From: Bryoerythrophyllum caledonicum
Lineage: Eukaryota > Streptophyta > Bryopsida > Pottiales > Pottiaceae
Reading direction: 5' to 3'
NCBI GenBank assembly: GCA_963971425.1
Contig: OZ020514.1
Coordinates: forward strand, 15,877,218 to 15,941,217
Length of the DNA: 64,000 nt
The notes beneath the pieces are model-generated. The model was not told where the DNA came from. It did not search any database and worked only from the letters and a program-made list of their open reading frames with translations. The position numbers and the translations under genes are program-made. Position 1 is the stretch's first letter, and each line of letters opens with the position of its first letter. Shown here in pieces: positions 45,476-56,692 of the stretch.

Positions 45476-46019
45476 TCTTAACATACTTATTGTCTTTTTA
45501 ATTGTCATAGTAAAAAATATCAAACTCAGAAAAAACAAAAACTTGAATTCAAAGTAATAGAATCTTAAACCGTAGCTTTAAAACTCTTTTAAATGTGCTT
45601 CACCCCTCTCCAGCACCTAATAACTGGTGTAGGAGAAACTTATATATAACGATGGTAATGAATTTACTCTTTGTATAATGCAGAAATTGAAATCGAGTCA
45701 TTTCAAAGCCAGCTAATCCACTCAAAACATGAAAGAAAACGAAGATATATAATCATGTTTCCAACACTAAACACTATAATCGTTTACTTCTGTACAATCA
45801 GAGTTTGTGCATTATTGAGAATATGTCAATTTATAAATCTTAATTGAGATAATACGATTGAAATTGGAAATAATCACTTTTCTTTGCTTCCTGCTCGTTG
45901 CCCCAGAATAAACAATTTTGTAGTGTTAATGGCTCACATAAATTGTGTAGGAAATTTATAAAAAGAGAAATAATAAACGCGCATAATAACTTGAACTTAG
46001 CCTAGTGAGATTAAATTTA
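45476..46019. other. AT-rich spacer
   Basis: I see no gene, repeat or structured signal here. Confidence 0.4.
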
Positions 46020-47068
46020 CTTCTTTAATTTGGGGTATCTATAATGAAGGTGAATGAATTCTGGTGCATCCATAATGAATACCCGAGGGTATTACCTCAA
46101 TACCGCAAAGAGTATCCGGAGGGTATCGCGAGAGCACAACACGGCTACAAGGTTTCGACCCTCCACGGCTTTTGGTGCCCAAAGGAGTACCCCCACGAAG
46201 TCGTGGCAGGAGTCTCCATTCTCTCATTGATGCTGTTGTAGTTTGCATTAGGGTGTCGCTTGTGTTTGTGTTGTGAGAGGTTCCTGTTGTGAGTTGTTCC
46301 TGTTGTGAGTTGTTGTGTGCGTTAGAGTTGCCGCTTGTGTTCGTGTTGTTTTCTGTAGGGTTTGCAAAGTTTGTGTATGTTGTAGCGTTAGAGTTTAGGG
46401 TTTGTTGCGCAATTTTTCTACAGCGCTTTGCTTTTCTACGGAAAGGGTTTGTAGGAAGTGAGGATAATTGTTGTGTGAGTTTGTAAAGACGTAGAGTCAG
46501 AAACGGCTGTGCGCGGAAGACCAACGTGAACGAGGAGCAAGATGTACAACAAAGGAGTCGGATTTCTCAGTCTTAAAGGTAAGTACACACATTCATGTTT
46601 AAATGCATTGTCTTGCATTGCTTTTGATTTATGTGTAGTTTGGTGGTATTTTTGTCGTAGTGTTTTATGTGGTTGTATTTTCTGTGTGGTGGTATTTTCT
46701 GTTTGGTGGCATTTTCTGTGTCTGCAATGCTATTGATATATGTCCTTGTGTTGATGCTAGTTCGGCTTTTTAAAAAAAAAATTGGTTTCAAAGTGCTCCT
46801 TTCAATGTGCTGCTTTCGATGTGTTGAATGTTCAATGTGTTGAAACGTTCAATGTGTTGAATGTTCAATGTGCTGCTTTTTGTTTAGGTTTCCGTGTGGT
46901 TCTACTTTCTGTTTGCTTATGTGTGGTTGAATTTTTGCTGTGCATGTTGTTTTTTATTTTGTTTTGGGATAGAGTTATTGGTTGATTGATTGTGTGTGTG
47001 GGTTTGTTATTGTTCTTGCAGGACGTCTAGTTCCAACACAATATTACTGGGATTAAAGTTCATAATCA
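46020..47068 (+). promoter_or_regulatory. upstream region and noncoding first exon of gene D
   Basis: 46040-46230 contains two near-palindromic phrases, AATACCCGAGGGTATTACC and GTATCCGGAGGGTATC. A possible noncoding exon ends CAGTCTTAAAG at 46578 before the donor GTAAGT. The next exon starts at 47022 after TTCTTGCAG. The intervening intron holds a TTCAATGTGTTGAA tandem stutter (46799-46876) and a TGGTGGTATTTTCTGT stutter (46650-46725). Confidence 0.45.
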
Positions 47069-47183
47069 ATGGCTGAAAGGTAAAATTCATACTTCTCCCA
47101 AGTGCCCTAAATCCTACGCCTTGATTATCATATGACGGAAGATAAATCTGTACAAACTGTAATAAAATTAGCATTTCAGTCAA

Positions 47184-47510
47184 CACACTTTAGATCGAGT
47201 CGAGCTAAAATGTGGCCAATAGAGCACATTGTTGGCTCCACTTTAGCTTGAGTCGAGCTAATGTGTGGCCAAAGATGCATTAGACCACTACACTTTTGCT
47301 TGACTAGAGCTGAAACGTACGGGACCACTACATCTCTGTTTGCACTTTAGTTCGACTCAAGCTAAACTGTATCAAATCGGTGCGTCTTTGGTTGCGCTAA
47401 ATCCCGACCCGAGCTAAAGTGACGTTACTATCTACACTCAAACCCAACCTCTCAAAGAAAATATCCCAAAAGACATCTAAGTCAATACACTTTACCTCGA
47501 ATCGAGCTAA
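47184..47510. repeat. six palindromes in intron 1 of gene D
   Basis: CACTTTAGATCGAGTCGAGC at about 47187, then near 47227, 47288, 47343, 47397 and 47487. All are variants of CACTTTAGCTCGA-TCGAGCTAAAGTG with 40-60 base spacing. Single copies follow at about 47741, 48067 and 48381, still within intron 1. Confidence 0.85.
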
Positions 47511-49949
47511 AGTGTGAAATAAATCACCTAAAGCACAACTCAAACACCACCACTTATGGAGCTATAGACATGGCAGAAGTTTCAATCGCCGATCTCACCG
47601 AAAACACAAAGATTTCTGCTATTTCTACTTCTCGTGCAATTTCTAAATCGATACTCATTTCGGTCAGAGAGTCAATGTATGCAAATCGGATGATTGCATA
47701 TTGTAGCAAAATTGTACATCCATACTATGTACTGTAAACACACTTTAGCTCAAGTCGAGCTAAAGATAAAGCATCAACTAGAATACAACCTTGTTAACCG
47801 CTGTGTAAGCGCAGTGAAGTATCTTAACTCATGTCTACTTCTCGTTCAGCTTCCTGAATCCTGAATAAGCTTCAGTCTCGTTCCAACCACTTGAGAACCT
47901 CGAAACCTCAAGTTCGTGAGATATTAGATCGGTTCGTAAGCTTTTCCACGGTTTAAGGGAGTTGAACGACAAGTTGACGCGAGTTGATTCATAGGGTCCG
48001 ATGATGTTCTTCGAAATATTTGTATAGACGTTATCAAATTGAACTGGCAAATTATGTAATTGGTCACACTTTAGCTCGAGTTGAGGTAAAGATGAAGAAT
48101 TAGCTTGAATACAACCATCGTGTAATTGCAGTCTAGTATCTCAACTCATGTCTACTTCTTGTTCACCTCTCACAAGTGTGCATGAGCTTTAGTCCCGCTT
48201 TAACCACTTGAGAACCTCAAAGAGTGAGGTTCGTGAGTGATTGGATCGGTTCGTAAGCTTTTCCACAGTTTTGGGAGTTGAACAAGAAGTAGGCATGAAT
48301 TGAATAAAAGGGTCTAGAGTTGTTTTCCTAATGACTATATCTTGTTGTAGAGTATTATTGACATACTTTGTATTTGGATACACTTTAGCTCGAGTCAAGC
48401 TAAGGAGTAAACTCTCCAGCTGAATTGGATGATCAATTCAGAAATCTAATATTTGTGCTTGGTTTCCTATGTGTGCAGAAGTAAAAGGGACAGGATGGTG
48501 ACTCAACTGCAACACTTCTTCCAGCAAAAGCCCGTCGGCTTTGATGATGACGATGGAGACGACAACAACCACTTGGATTGTTGGAAGCTCAAAGACCCAA
48601 CAATGACACTGAAGTGGACTCTTCTGTGGGCCCCCTATACGAATAATCTAGTCTTTGGTCAGACCTTCGCTAGTGATGTTGAACCCCAGCACATCGGCTT
48701 CACGACCATGATTACTGATGTAGTTCATGAAGATAACGAGCACGTTAAGTTGTCGTGTGTGACAACCATTGAGTCCGTAGAGCCTTATATGTTTACTATT
48801 GTAGTGAACAATGTTGTATCTCCCATCTATATCCACGATTGTGTGGATTCACTTAGGATGTCCAAATTTGATGAAGTAGTGGCTCAGGTCGACCACAAAA
48901 TCTCACTAAAGAAATGGGAGATTAGTAGTGGTCAGCCGCTTAAAGCAAAGGCTGTAGCCAATAAACTCCGTGTCATTCTATCTAGTATGAATACCTTCAC
49001 GGCTCTAGAGAATGCAAAGACAATCGCGGGTAGGCGCCCAAAAGCGATTTCGATAGTTTTGGGGGCTAGGACCGGTAGCCAAGAGTTGAGTCAAGCATCG
49101 GTACCGGTTAAAACACCTAGCACAAGAACAAGTCGAAGCACCCTACGCAACACACTGTTTGTTTCCCCCGTCAAGAAGCGCTCAGCTGCCAAGAAGTCAG
49201 AGAGCTCTTATAGGAAGTAGACGAAGCTCGTATCAGAGGAGGAGTTGGCCAATTCGATGGCCTTTGCACTCTTGGAGCTCCCTCATGCGCTCAGGTACGG
49301 AGAGACAGTCGACTACACCAACGTCCAAGAGTTTTATCAGAAATTCTGGGCGGAGTGTCAGAGCTACTTCTTCCTCCGAGACAGAGAGAAGAAGTTCGAG
49401 CTCGGCATGATGAGGCTGCATAATGCACCATCGGAGTGGACGATCCGTGCATTCGAACCTCGGGGCATGGAGGAGTTGATGCATTATAACATCGAAATGC
49501 CCGACAAGACGCAAAAGCAAACTCTCTGCGTCATGCCCAAGCTCGATGTTATGCCAACAAAGGTTGAGGACCTCACCGACTGCGACTTCTATATCATCAA
49601 CGGCCAGCATAGCATTGCAGCATCAAAGACAATGATAAACGGCAACGTCCCGGATATAATAAGATAGCACTTCCGAACATGGCAGTGTTTCATTACCTAG
49701 ACGGAGGATCCGGAGAAGCTGAGGAAGATATCCGTGTACTATAATCGCGTGAATCATTTGGTCCAATTCAAGCCGACGTGGGCAATTAATATCATGGGCT
49801 ACCGAGCTTTGTGGATCCAAGCTGAGAGACCAATGCCGAAGCACTTTGCCACATGCACTCGCGGGTCTCAGAGGTTAGATCGGAGAATGGCAGTGAAGAT
49901 TGCCAATGACAAGAAGTTCGAGGTAATATTTCCAAACCAAGCTCTGGCA

Positions 49950-50076
49950 AGTTAGCTTGAGTCGAGCTAACGTGCAAGTTTGCACTGTATCTATATAGTA
50001 TTCTATATAGATTCAAATTGCTTATATTGTATACTCTCACGTTGCAAGTTAGCTCGTCTTGAGCTAACTTGCATTT
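49950..50076. repeat. two palindromes in intron 2 of gene D
   Basis: GCAAGTTAGCTTGAGTCGAG at about 49947 and GTTAGCTCGTCTTGAGCTAA at about 50048. Both have GCAAGTTAGC outer arms instead of GCACTTTAGC, so both arms changed together and the dyad symmetry is kept. Confidence 0.8.
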
Positions 50077-51527
50077 TTTGGACCCTGCTTGACTTGTTCA
50101 TATTCTACTCTAATGATAATCTGATTCGACCCCGTTTATGTTCTGTGCAGCCATTTCTTAACGCGATTTGTGAGCGCTTCGCAATGATCGACGTTGCGAA
50201 GAGCCAAGTAGTGCTCAAGAAAGCCGGAAAGGGGAAGGAACTTTCGATTACAAACGAGGTGAAGATCATTACCTCGACCGATGAGACCTTCAAGCTCTGG
50301 TCGGATGTCATCTCTTTGGCGGCGTAGGGCGACCTCATCAACATCGATTTGATTTCAACGCCCTTGGCAAAGTTTAAAGACGCGAAGTCTTGAGTCCCGG
50401 AAAAGGATGGGGTGCTGACGCGCGAGTTCTTCAAGTTTTTTGGCAACATGATCGAGGCCTATCACGCAAAAATGTGCAAGCACATTCTCAATCGATCAGG
50501 CCCATCGTGGAGACTGCCTTACCCTAAGGTGGTTGTGAAGCAGCAAAATTCTGTGCAGGAAGATTGCTACACCGCCCGGGACTGGGTCGATCGTAGGAAG
50601 AGGAAAGAGGTCGCTCGAATGGAGCTTCTAGTGATCAGGCCGGAGCAAGCGCTCTTCAACAGCGCTAGAGCGTACATTTGGGCCAACTGGCGGAAGTTCA
50701 AGAAGGACTTCAACGTCAGCATAGCTTCAAAGCGTGCCCTCTTGGATTGGAGTCCACCGGATTCGTACTACGCCAACTTGAGGCAGACGCAATTTTGCAA
50801 CTGCAAATGTGAAGATCTCTCTCCGTATGCGAAGGAGTCCTTCAGAGTCTTTCTCGATGTCCGGTCGTAGTACCTTCAACCACAGGGGGCCTTGCACTTT
50901 TGTTCGTAGAAGGCGGTGACAAATTTGCTCGGGACGTGGCCCACGGATTTGTGGCGCAACCAAGGCTGCAATGTGAAGCTCGGCATCATTGACTTCCAAA
51001 ACATCATTGGTTTCTCTGGGAAGGCAAATTCATTGTTGGAGAAGCTCTTCTTCGACGAGTTCATGATGATGTTCGCATCAAAAGGGCAGCCTCCCCTCAC
51101 CGATCTTCCAACCTGGCTCTTCATTTGTGGCAACATCAGTCCCAACTTCAAGTGACAGCGTTTGTTGAGGGCCCGTCGTTGTGCCATGTGTACGATGTGC
51201 TGTAGTCAAAGTATCTTCCCTCCGAGAATGAACGCTTGGGGGGATTTGTCCCAAAGAGCAACAAAGCTCTCGACCACATTGGCGTCTTTTTCCTCTTCAA
51301 GAAAGAGCTCACGTAGATCCCGGCCGTGAAGAAGACCTTTGCAACTCCAGAGCATGTGTTGCACACAAAGCTTCTCAAGTACAACAAGTTGGCGTACTCG
51401 ATGAACATGAACGAGCTGAGGATGGAGTTCTTCATCAAGGTCCTGGAGCTGTTCTGCAAGAGGGGGGGGCAGTTGTCCAACTGTTTGGCCGGAAAAAATT
51501 ACTAAGCGCAAGTGTGGTACTTTTTCC

Positions 51528-51778
51528 TACAGTTTAGCTCGAGTCGAGCGAAACTGAAGATCCCTTCCTGACTCGTGCATGGATTGTTCTAGAGAGGTTG
51601 TTCTTATGCTGTTTGTAGCGTAGCACTTTAGCTCGAGTCGAGCTAAAGTGTCGGCTTGGACTTAGATGCTTTGTATAGATGTTAACAATTGCGTCGTGTC
51701 CTTTGATGTTTAAATAGCTGAGTTTTTGAATCTGTATTCTTTTGAATCCACATAAGCTCGATTCAACCTAAAGTGTAA
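51528..51778. repeat. three palindromes downstream of gene D
   Basis: CAGTTTAGCTCGAGTCGAGC at about 51531, CACTTTAGCTCGAGTCGAGC at about 51621 and a decayed copy at about 51752. Confidence 0.85.
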
Positions 51779-51796
51779 CTTGTCTAATCCATTGGT

Positions 51797-52018
51797 GTGC
51801 AAATGTTGGATCTGGAGGCATTGAGCATCTTCCACAACACCGGTGAGCAGGACCTCGACGACACCGTAGAGGTCACGTTGACGTTGGATCGGGTTGATTT
51901 TGTTGTTGGTGCGTATCACGTCGACGGGGAGACCTTCCCCGAGCTTGGCATGGCCGTTGCCAAGGGGAAGGGAAAAGCAAGTGTTGACCTCGTCCAGGGT
52001 TGTCTACATAGACGGACA
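51797..52018 (+). CDS. short coding-like frame after gene D, unrecognised
   Basis: It begins MLDLEALSIFHNTGEQDLDD and continues with VTLTLDRVDFVV. Composition and codon pattern resemble coding sequence more than the neighbouring spacer does. No acceptor directly precedes the ATG. It may be a last exon or remnant of the gene D element or part of an unrelated gene. No domain recognised. Confidence 0.3.
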
Positions 52019-52189
52019 GGGGCCCAAAGATAGCGGACGGACGGACAGTAGGACGGACGGACATGACGAACAACACTTTTTGGCGGACAGTTGCGTGTAA
52101 AAAAAAATTACAAACCCTAAATCAAATTTTCAACTTACCCCCTAGTAAAACACGTGTGCACGACACGTTAGACGGTTTTCCACGTCACA

Positions 52190-52550
52190 TCAAGGGGCAG
52201 GCGTGTGCCCTCAGACCGCGCGCGCCGCATTTGGGGCCAGGTGTGTACCAATCTGGACCGGGCGCATTCATGTAGGGCCGGGCGCGTTCCAATCAGGGTC
52301 GGGCGCCTACGATTTAAGGCCGGGCGCGTATCCCTCAAGGCCGGGCGCGTGCATATCAGGGCCGGGCGCGTACCGTCAAGGTCGAGCGCGTACCATTGTG
52401 GGTCTCGCGCGCACTTGCTTGTCGGGCGCGCGCGGTTTAGGGCCGGGCGTGCAGCGTTACGGGCTTGGCGCGTACCATTGTGGGTCGCGCACGCACCTGC
52501 CTATCAGGCGTGTGCGGTTAGGGGCCACGCGCGCGCGATCGAACACTGCG
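52190..52550 (+). repeat. GC-rich subterminal array, GGGCCGGGCGCGT units
   Basis: About 14 units of roughly 20-25 bases, such as GGGCCGGGCGCGTACCAAT and variants. The frames of 137 and 188 codons across it are products of the repeat. Confidence 0.8.
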
Positions 52551-52760
52551 TTTGCCTCTCAAAAGGGCTTAGGTTTAGAGAATTTGAAAGAATACAATTG
52601 TACCAGGGTGCTCTAACATTAAAATTATTTATTTCAATGTGGTGCTTTCATGAATGGGCACTCTCAACACCAAGTACATATTTTAGAACCGCGGTACTAT
52701 TGTACCATGCTATCACCACACCACTAAAGACACTTTTAACTTGTAGTACCCTCGTGTCGG

Positions 52761-55500
52761 TCATCTTTTAATCATCTGAACTTCAGGATTCTTCATTGTA
52801 TTCCGCTTCCGTTTTGATCGGCGAACATTTTGGGGAAGAGAAAGCCCGCGAAGCACCACTGTATTGTTGCCAGGTACCTCATCGCAATCCTCATCGTCCG
52901 CATCATCGCCCGATGATGAGAAGTTCTCCGCTGCATTTTCCAAGACTGGTGCCACGTACTCCTCAATCTCCGAGGCCAAGTTTTGTAATTGTAGCTCGGC
53001 TCCAGTAGTTGATGCGGTGTTCACAAGTCGTTTTACTCGGATATTCTTCCTTTTGTTTGTTACTCCATCCATGTTTATAGAGCGGTTGCCTTTGGCCCCA
53101 ATGACTCTCTCCGAGGTTCCGCTTCGCCAAGGTCCCGTGAAGAAAGGGAGTGTACCATTGTTCTCGCCCCTCCGTGTCCCTAAATGGCTGCTCATAGTAG
53201 AGGACCCAACCCTCGCGGAGGGAAGTTGTGGGGTTAGTATCGCGCGCTCCACACCACCATTTGAGCCGAGTGCGCTACGGTGGACGGGTGGCTGAACTAT
53301 TGTTGAAGAGGTCTTTTTCTTTACACGGAAAAGAGTTCTTTTGATCGATGCGGTACTTTGAGCACGTGGCCCTGAAATAAATCTTGGAGTGGCATGTCTT
53401 CCTCTGAGTCTAGTTCTATTGCTTGAAGCAAAATCGGAGAGCTTCTCACAACTTTAATGGACCCCGTGGTGGCCTTTGGCTCATGGGATTCATTATCGTT
53501 TCCACCACTGCTCACTTCGTTTCCATCGTGGAGAAATGTATTTTGCGCTGCAATGCCAATGCCATGACCGTCGAGATCAGGGCCATCGCCACTAGAAGGG
53601 CCCGAGGCGCTAGAGCCATTTGAGTTCATAGATTGAATCTCCGAGATGTTGTCATCTCCATTAAGATTGCCCCCCAATGCCGACCTATCTTCCTCTGCCC
53701 TAGCTTCTTGGACACGGTCTTCACCCAATAATTCTACTTCAGTATGGACAGCCGCTGCATCAACATCATCAAACACAAAAGGATCCACTCAGTCACCGTG
53801 GACGTTGTGAAAATGGTCAGGTAGTGCATCTCCACCGTGCTCGTTATTTGCAGAGTTGTCCCTAGGTGGGCTATGATCAAACACGGGGTTGTTGTCACCG
53901 GCAAGGTCTTCCCAATCGCCGCCCATCCAGTTGTAACCCTCATCATCTGACTCCAAGCCCTCGTCCTCTGTGTTTGAAGGAAGTCCCCCATGTGGATCAG
54001 ACTCCTCCGAATGCACATTCTCCTCATACCATCGAATTGGGTCTGGTCGAGCACGTTCTCGGAGCAATCGACTATTCGTGTAGATGTAAACCAAATCTTT
54101 CGCTTTCTGCACTCCCAAGCGATTTCGGCTCTTACTATGCACAAACGAATACATGCTCCAATTACGCCCACATGACGAGGCCGAGCAGGTTTGTGCTAGT
54201 ATACGCTTCGCAATGATAGGCAATGATTGCCCGCCCACGCGGTTCCACCATTGGTGAGGCAACAGGTTGCTGTTTTCAATTTCCCCAGCTTCCAATTGTG
54301 AATATGGGCCTCGCAATTCTTCATACTCCGTGATTTTGAGCATTACTGCCGAAAAAGACACTCCAAGTGCACCACAAAGCGTCATAACAACCTTATTTAG
54401 GGCCCTTTTGGCCTTACCATTGTTTTGAATTTGCAAGTTATTGGCTAGATAAGGATTCAATAAAGCCCCTGCATAATGGAGATCTGTTGTCATCATTTTC
54501 CAACGCCGTAGGAATGATCCTTCAAGGCGAGTTGCAATTCCGTCAAGCATGTTGAATGGCGCATTGCGCAGCTTGAACACGTGCTCCTTTAGCTTGTTCA
54601 TGGTCACCCAAGCAATTCCCAATGCCGGAGTGTCACCATCAAAAGTCCGCTACAAATTCAAAGTTAGTGCACCGATGCCAAAAAGTCTCGTCTAGAACAA
54701 TGGCTCGCACCTGCGATGCCTACACATGGGCACGGTGCCCGTTTTGCCTAATAAAAAGAGAGGATATGTAGGATATCCATGCTGGGTCTATCACAACCAT
54801 CTCCAGGGCATTCTTCACTTCCAACAGACGATGGATCATTATGTAATTGCATGCAAACCTTGTTGCTGCTGGCCACAACAGAGACAATTTTCGCAAAAAT
54901 CGACAAAAAAGGGCCATGGATACATGGTGGTTCCGGATATACAATACAATATATTTTGCCTTCTAGACGAGGTCTGCAAATATGTCTTCCTTCCCCCAGT
55001 CCTCGAGGAGGAGGTCGAAAATATGTGCTCAACACCCTTGAGTATATATGTGCGGGTACTCATCGTTGACCTTCTTCATTGCCTACAACATGTTTGAAGC
55101 ATTATCGATGCACACTTGGACGACATTCTATTGTCCAACCTTACGGATTAAACTTTTCAATTGGTCCCCTATATATGCCGTAGATTTCTTCATATCCGTG
55201 GTGTCTATAGACCCCAAGAAGATATCACCCATTGAACATACGAGCATGATATTCATGAGAGGGCGACGTGTAACATTGTTCCACTCGTCCGAGCATATTG
55301 TTGCCCCATACTTGGCAATATCTACGCCGGTCTTCTTGTCCACAAGGTCTTTCACTTTTTTTTTAGAGGCTCAATGTATGTTGTCCTCATGGCATTGTAC
55401 GATGGCGGTGTATAATCAAAACCCGCCTTTGATGTTGCGAGATTGGAAGAGGCCACTGATCTAGACCTTCGCAATGCGTTGCAATGGGATGAATCGCAAT
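52761..55500 (-). pseudogene. hAT transposase (DUF659 type), decayed
   Basis: Reading right to left: AGFDYTPPSYNAMRTTYIEP, then a DUF659-like domain (GATICSDEWNNVTRRPLMN, FLGSIDTTDMKKSTAYIGDQ at 55.1-55.4 kb), VVQVCIDNASNM near 55.1 kb, TRFACNYIMIHRLLEVKNAL and AWISYISSLFIRQNGHRAH at 54.7-54.9 kb, and the hAT C-terminal dimerisation region PHQWWNRVGGQSLPIIAKRI with NWSMYSFVHSKSRNRLGVQK (54.0-54.3 kb). An acidic Ser/Asp-rich tail and a basic tail with RRSKRKRNTMKN follow down to 52761. Several frame changes and stops, including TGA at 53789, break it. Catalysis in hAT uses an RNase H fold; this copy cannot be functional. Confidence 0.8.
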
Positions 55501-55709
55501 GGATAGAAACTAAGAAGGAGGAAGCTATTGATTTCCTTCTTGAGGAACATAGTCCGGCGACTATGAAGACTCTCAAAGCACTTCGGAACTCCGAAATGTT
55601 ACGTGCTCTGGTAAACGCGGATGGGCCTCACCTGAGGACGCGAGCGGCTCGTAAATTGTTGGATGATGGGGCCTCAGGAAGTGGTGAACCAAGTAGAGCC
55701 GATGCCTAA
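55443..55709 (+). CDS. 89-codon frame, unrecognised
   Basis: It begins MEEATDLDLRNALQWDESQW and continues with HSPATMKTLKALRNSEMLRA; Glu/Leu/Ala-rich and predicted mostly helical. It looks coding-like but overlaps the hAT pseudogene's 5' end on the opposite strand. It may be the terminal exon of another gene or chance. Confidence 0.3.
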   Translation: MEEATDLDLRNALQWDESQWIETKKEEAIDFLLEEHSPATMKTLKALRNSEMLRALVNADGPHLRTRAARKLLDDGASGSGEPSRADA

Positions 55710-56455
55710 TGAAGTGGAGTATCTACTACTATAATAGGCGTCAGTGTTTGTCCGTCCGCCGCTCCTAGTGGATCAAGAAGACCATAACCGCACAACAGAC
55801 CAAGAAGACTATCACCGCACACCAAACCAAGATTTGAGAAATGCATGGAAGGGTATCACTTTCTTTGTTCTCCTCTTGCATCCGACCTCCCTGTCGCTGC
55901 CACTTCGCTCTGTCTCCTCGCCCTCTCTCCGCAGACCCGCGCGCCGTCTCTTTTTGTGCCGGATTGCTCCAGTTCCAGCTCCTCTCGCACCACGTTCATA
56001 CGCCTTCTGGACAGATGTAGACAAGTGTGCGTGGAGCGGGATGTCGAAGAGGGAGGCAGGTTTCGAATAGGTGTGAGGAACGTGGAGTTTTCGGATGTGT
56101 AGGAGGAGGTGAGAGACAGGCAGAGTTGGGTTTGGTGTTGGTTTTTTTTTTTCGATTTTCGATGATTCGCAACAGACACGCTGGAGGAAGGAAAGCCGCG
56201 ACGCAGTAGCCATGGACGGAGCAGGTGCTCATCATGCAGATGAACGTGCTCAAGACGCTGCTGCTTCAGCAACACACCCATGTGGACCTCAAGCACCTAC
56301 ACGCGCAATGCTTGTTGCTCTCTAAGTAAGTTGGCAGACCAATCTTGACGTTCTGGGAAGAAAATGTTGTTGTTTTTTTTTTTTTTTTTTTCTTCTGTCG
56401 AGCTTTTGGTCACAGTTAGGATTTGCTCCCCGAGCACGAGCACGAGCACGAGCGG
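55710..56455. other. hAT element interior, possible captured sequence
   Basis: It contains GTTTGTCCGTCCGCCGC at about 55746, echoing inverted GGACGGACGGACA words at about 52032-52066. A plus-strand stretch 56217-56325 reads EQVLIMQMNVLKTLLLQQHT and could be an exon ending before TAAG, but I cannot identify it. A poly-T run is at 56370-56390. Confidence 0.35.
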
Positions 56456-56488
56456 GAGTGCGAGGAGGGCCAGTAGCTCTGCGGCGAA

Positions 56489-56692
56489 GAGAAGCTGCGC
56501 GAGAACATCGACACGTACCACCGCGTCTGCGTGCACTGCATCGCGGACATCGTGGTGAACCACCGCTGCAGGGAGGAGCAGGACGAGCGCGGCGAGTGGG
56601 TCATCTTCGAGGGCGGCACGCCCGACGACGCGCTGGACTGGGGCCCGTGGGCCATTGTCGGCGACGACTGGCCTTACGGCAATGGCACATGT
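56489..56692 (+). pseudogene. captured alpha-amylase exon fragment
   Basis: CIADIVVNHRCREEQDERGE, IFEGGTPDDALDWGPWAIVG and DDWPYGNGT match the plant alpha-amylase (GH13) stretch that contains the conserved DIVINHR region and the FEGGTPDxRLDWGP signature. Only about 65 residues remain. No start, catalytic barrel or downstream domains are visible, so it is a gene fragment and not a working enzyme. It is markedly GC-rich (third positions mostly G/C) against AT-rich surroundings, which supports capture from a host gene by the enclosing element. Confidence 0.75.

Larger units (their letters stand above)
47069..51505 (+). pseudogene. gene D: NGQHS/ParB-like protein of a palindrome-rich element, decayed
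   Basis: Exons: (47022)-47079 with ATG 47069 (MAER..), 48479-49922 and 50151-51505. Donors GTAAAA and GTAATA and acceptors GTGCAG fit, and the phase is kept. The product would be about 935 residues. It has an Asp-rich N-terminal domain (DDDDGDDNNHLDCWK), a basic linker, then CDFYIINGQHSIAASKTMI, which matches the DGQHR/ParB-N type motif, followed by EKLRKISVYYNRVNHL. The third exon is rich in aromatic and basic residues (IWANWRKFKKDF) and has no family I can name. Gene A has the same order of parts, with GGEHCVAAHK at the motif. TAG codons stand at 49218, 49665, 49698, 50325, 50868, 50907, 51203 and 51314, and TGA at 50391; one frame change lies near 51153. The introns carry the TTTAGCTCGA palindromes. 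Confidence 0.55.

Noticed and set aside
3795-51316. Alternative genetic code with TAG as Gln
   Set aside because: TGA and TAA also interrupt these genes, frameshifts are present, and the 1613-codon gag-pol frame has no TAG or TAA. Methylation-driven decay is simpler. Not fully excluded, so it is named as the rival in the findings.
52203-52771. 137- and 188-codon frames
   Set aside because: Same reason: they run across the GC-rich repeat units at 52190-52550.
55856-56296. Minus-strand frames of 85-146 codons
   Set aside because: Overlapping frames on both strands without a domain, in a compositionally biased stretch.
56489-56692. Functional alpha-amylase gene
   Set aside because: Only one exon-sized fragment is visible; no start, catalytic barrel or further exons within the surrounding 1 kb, and an assembly gap follows.
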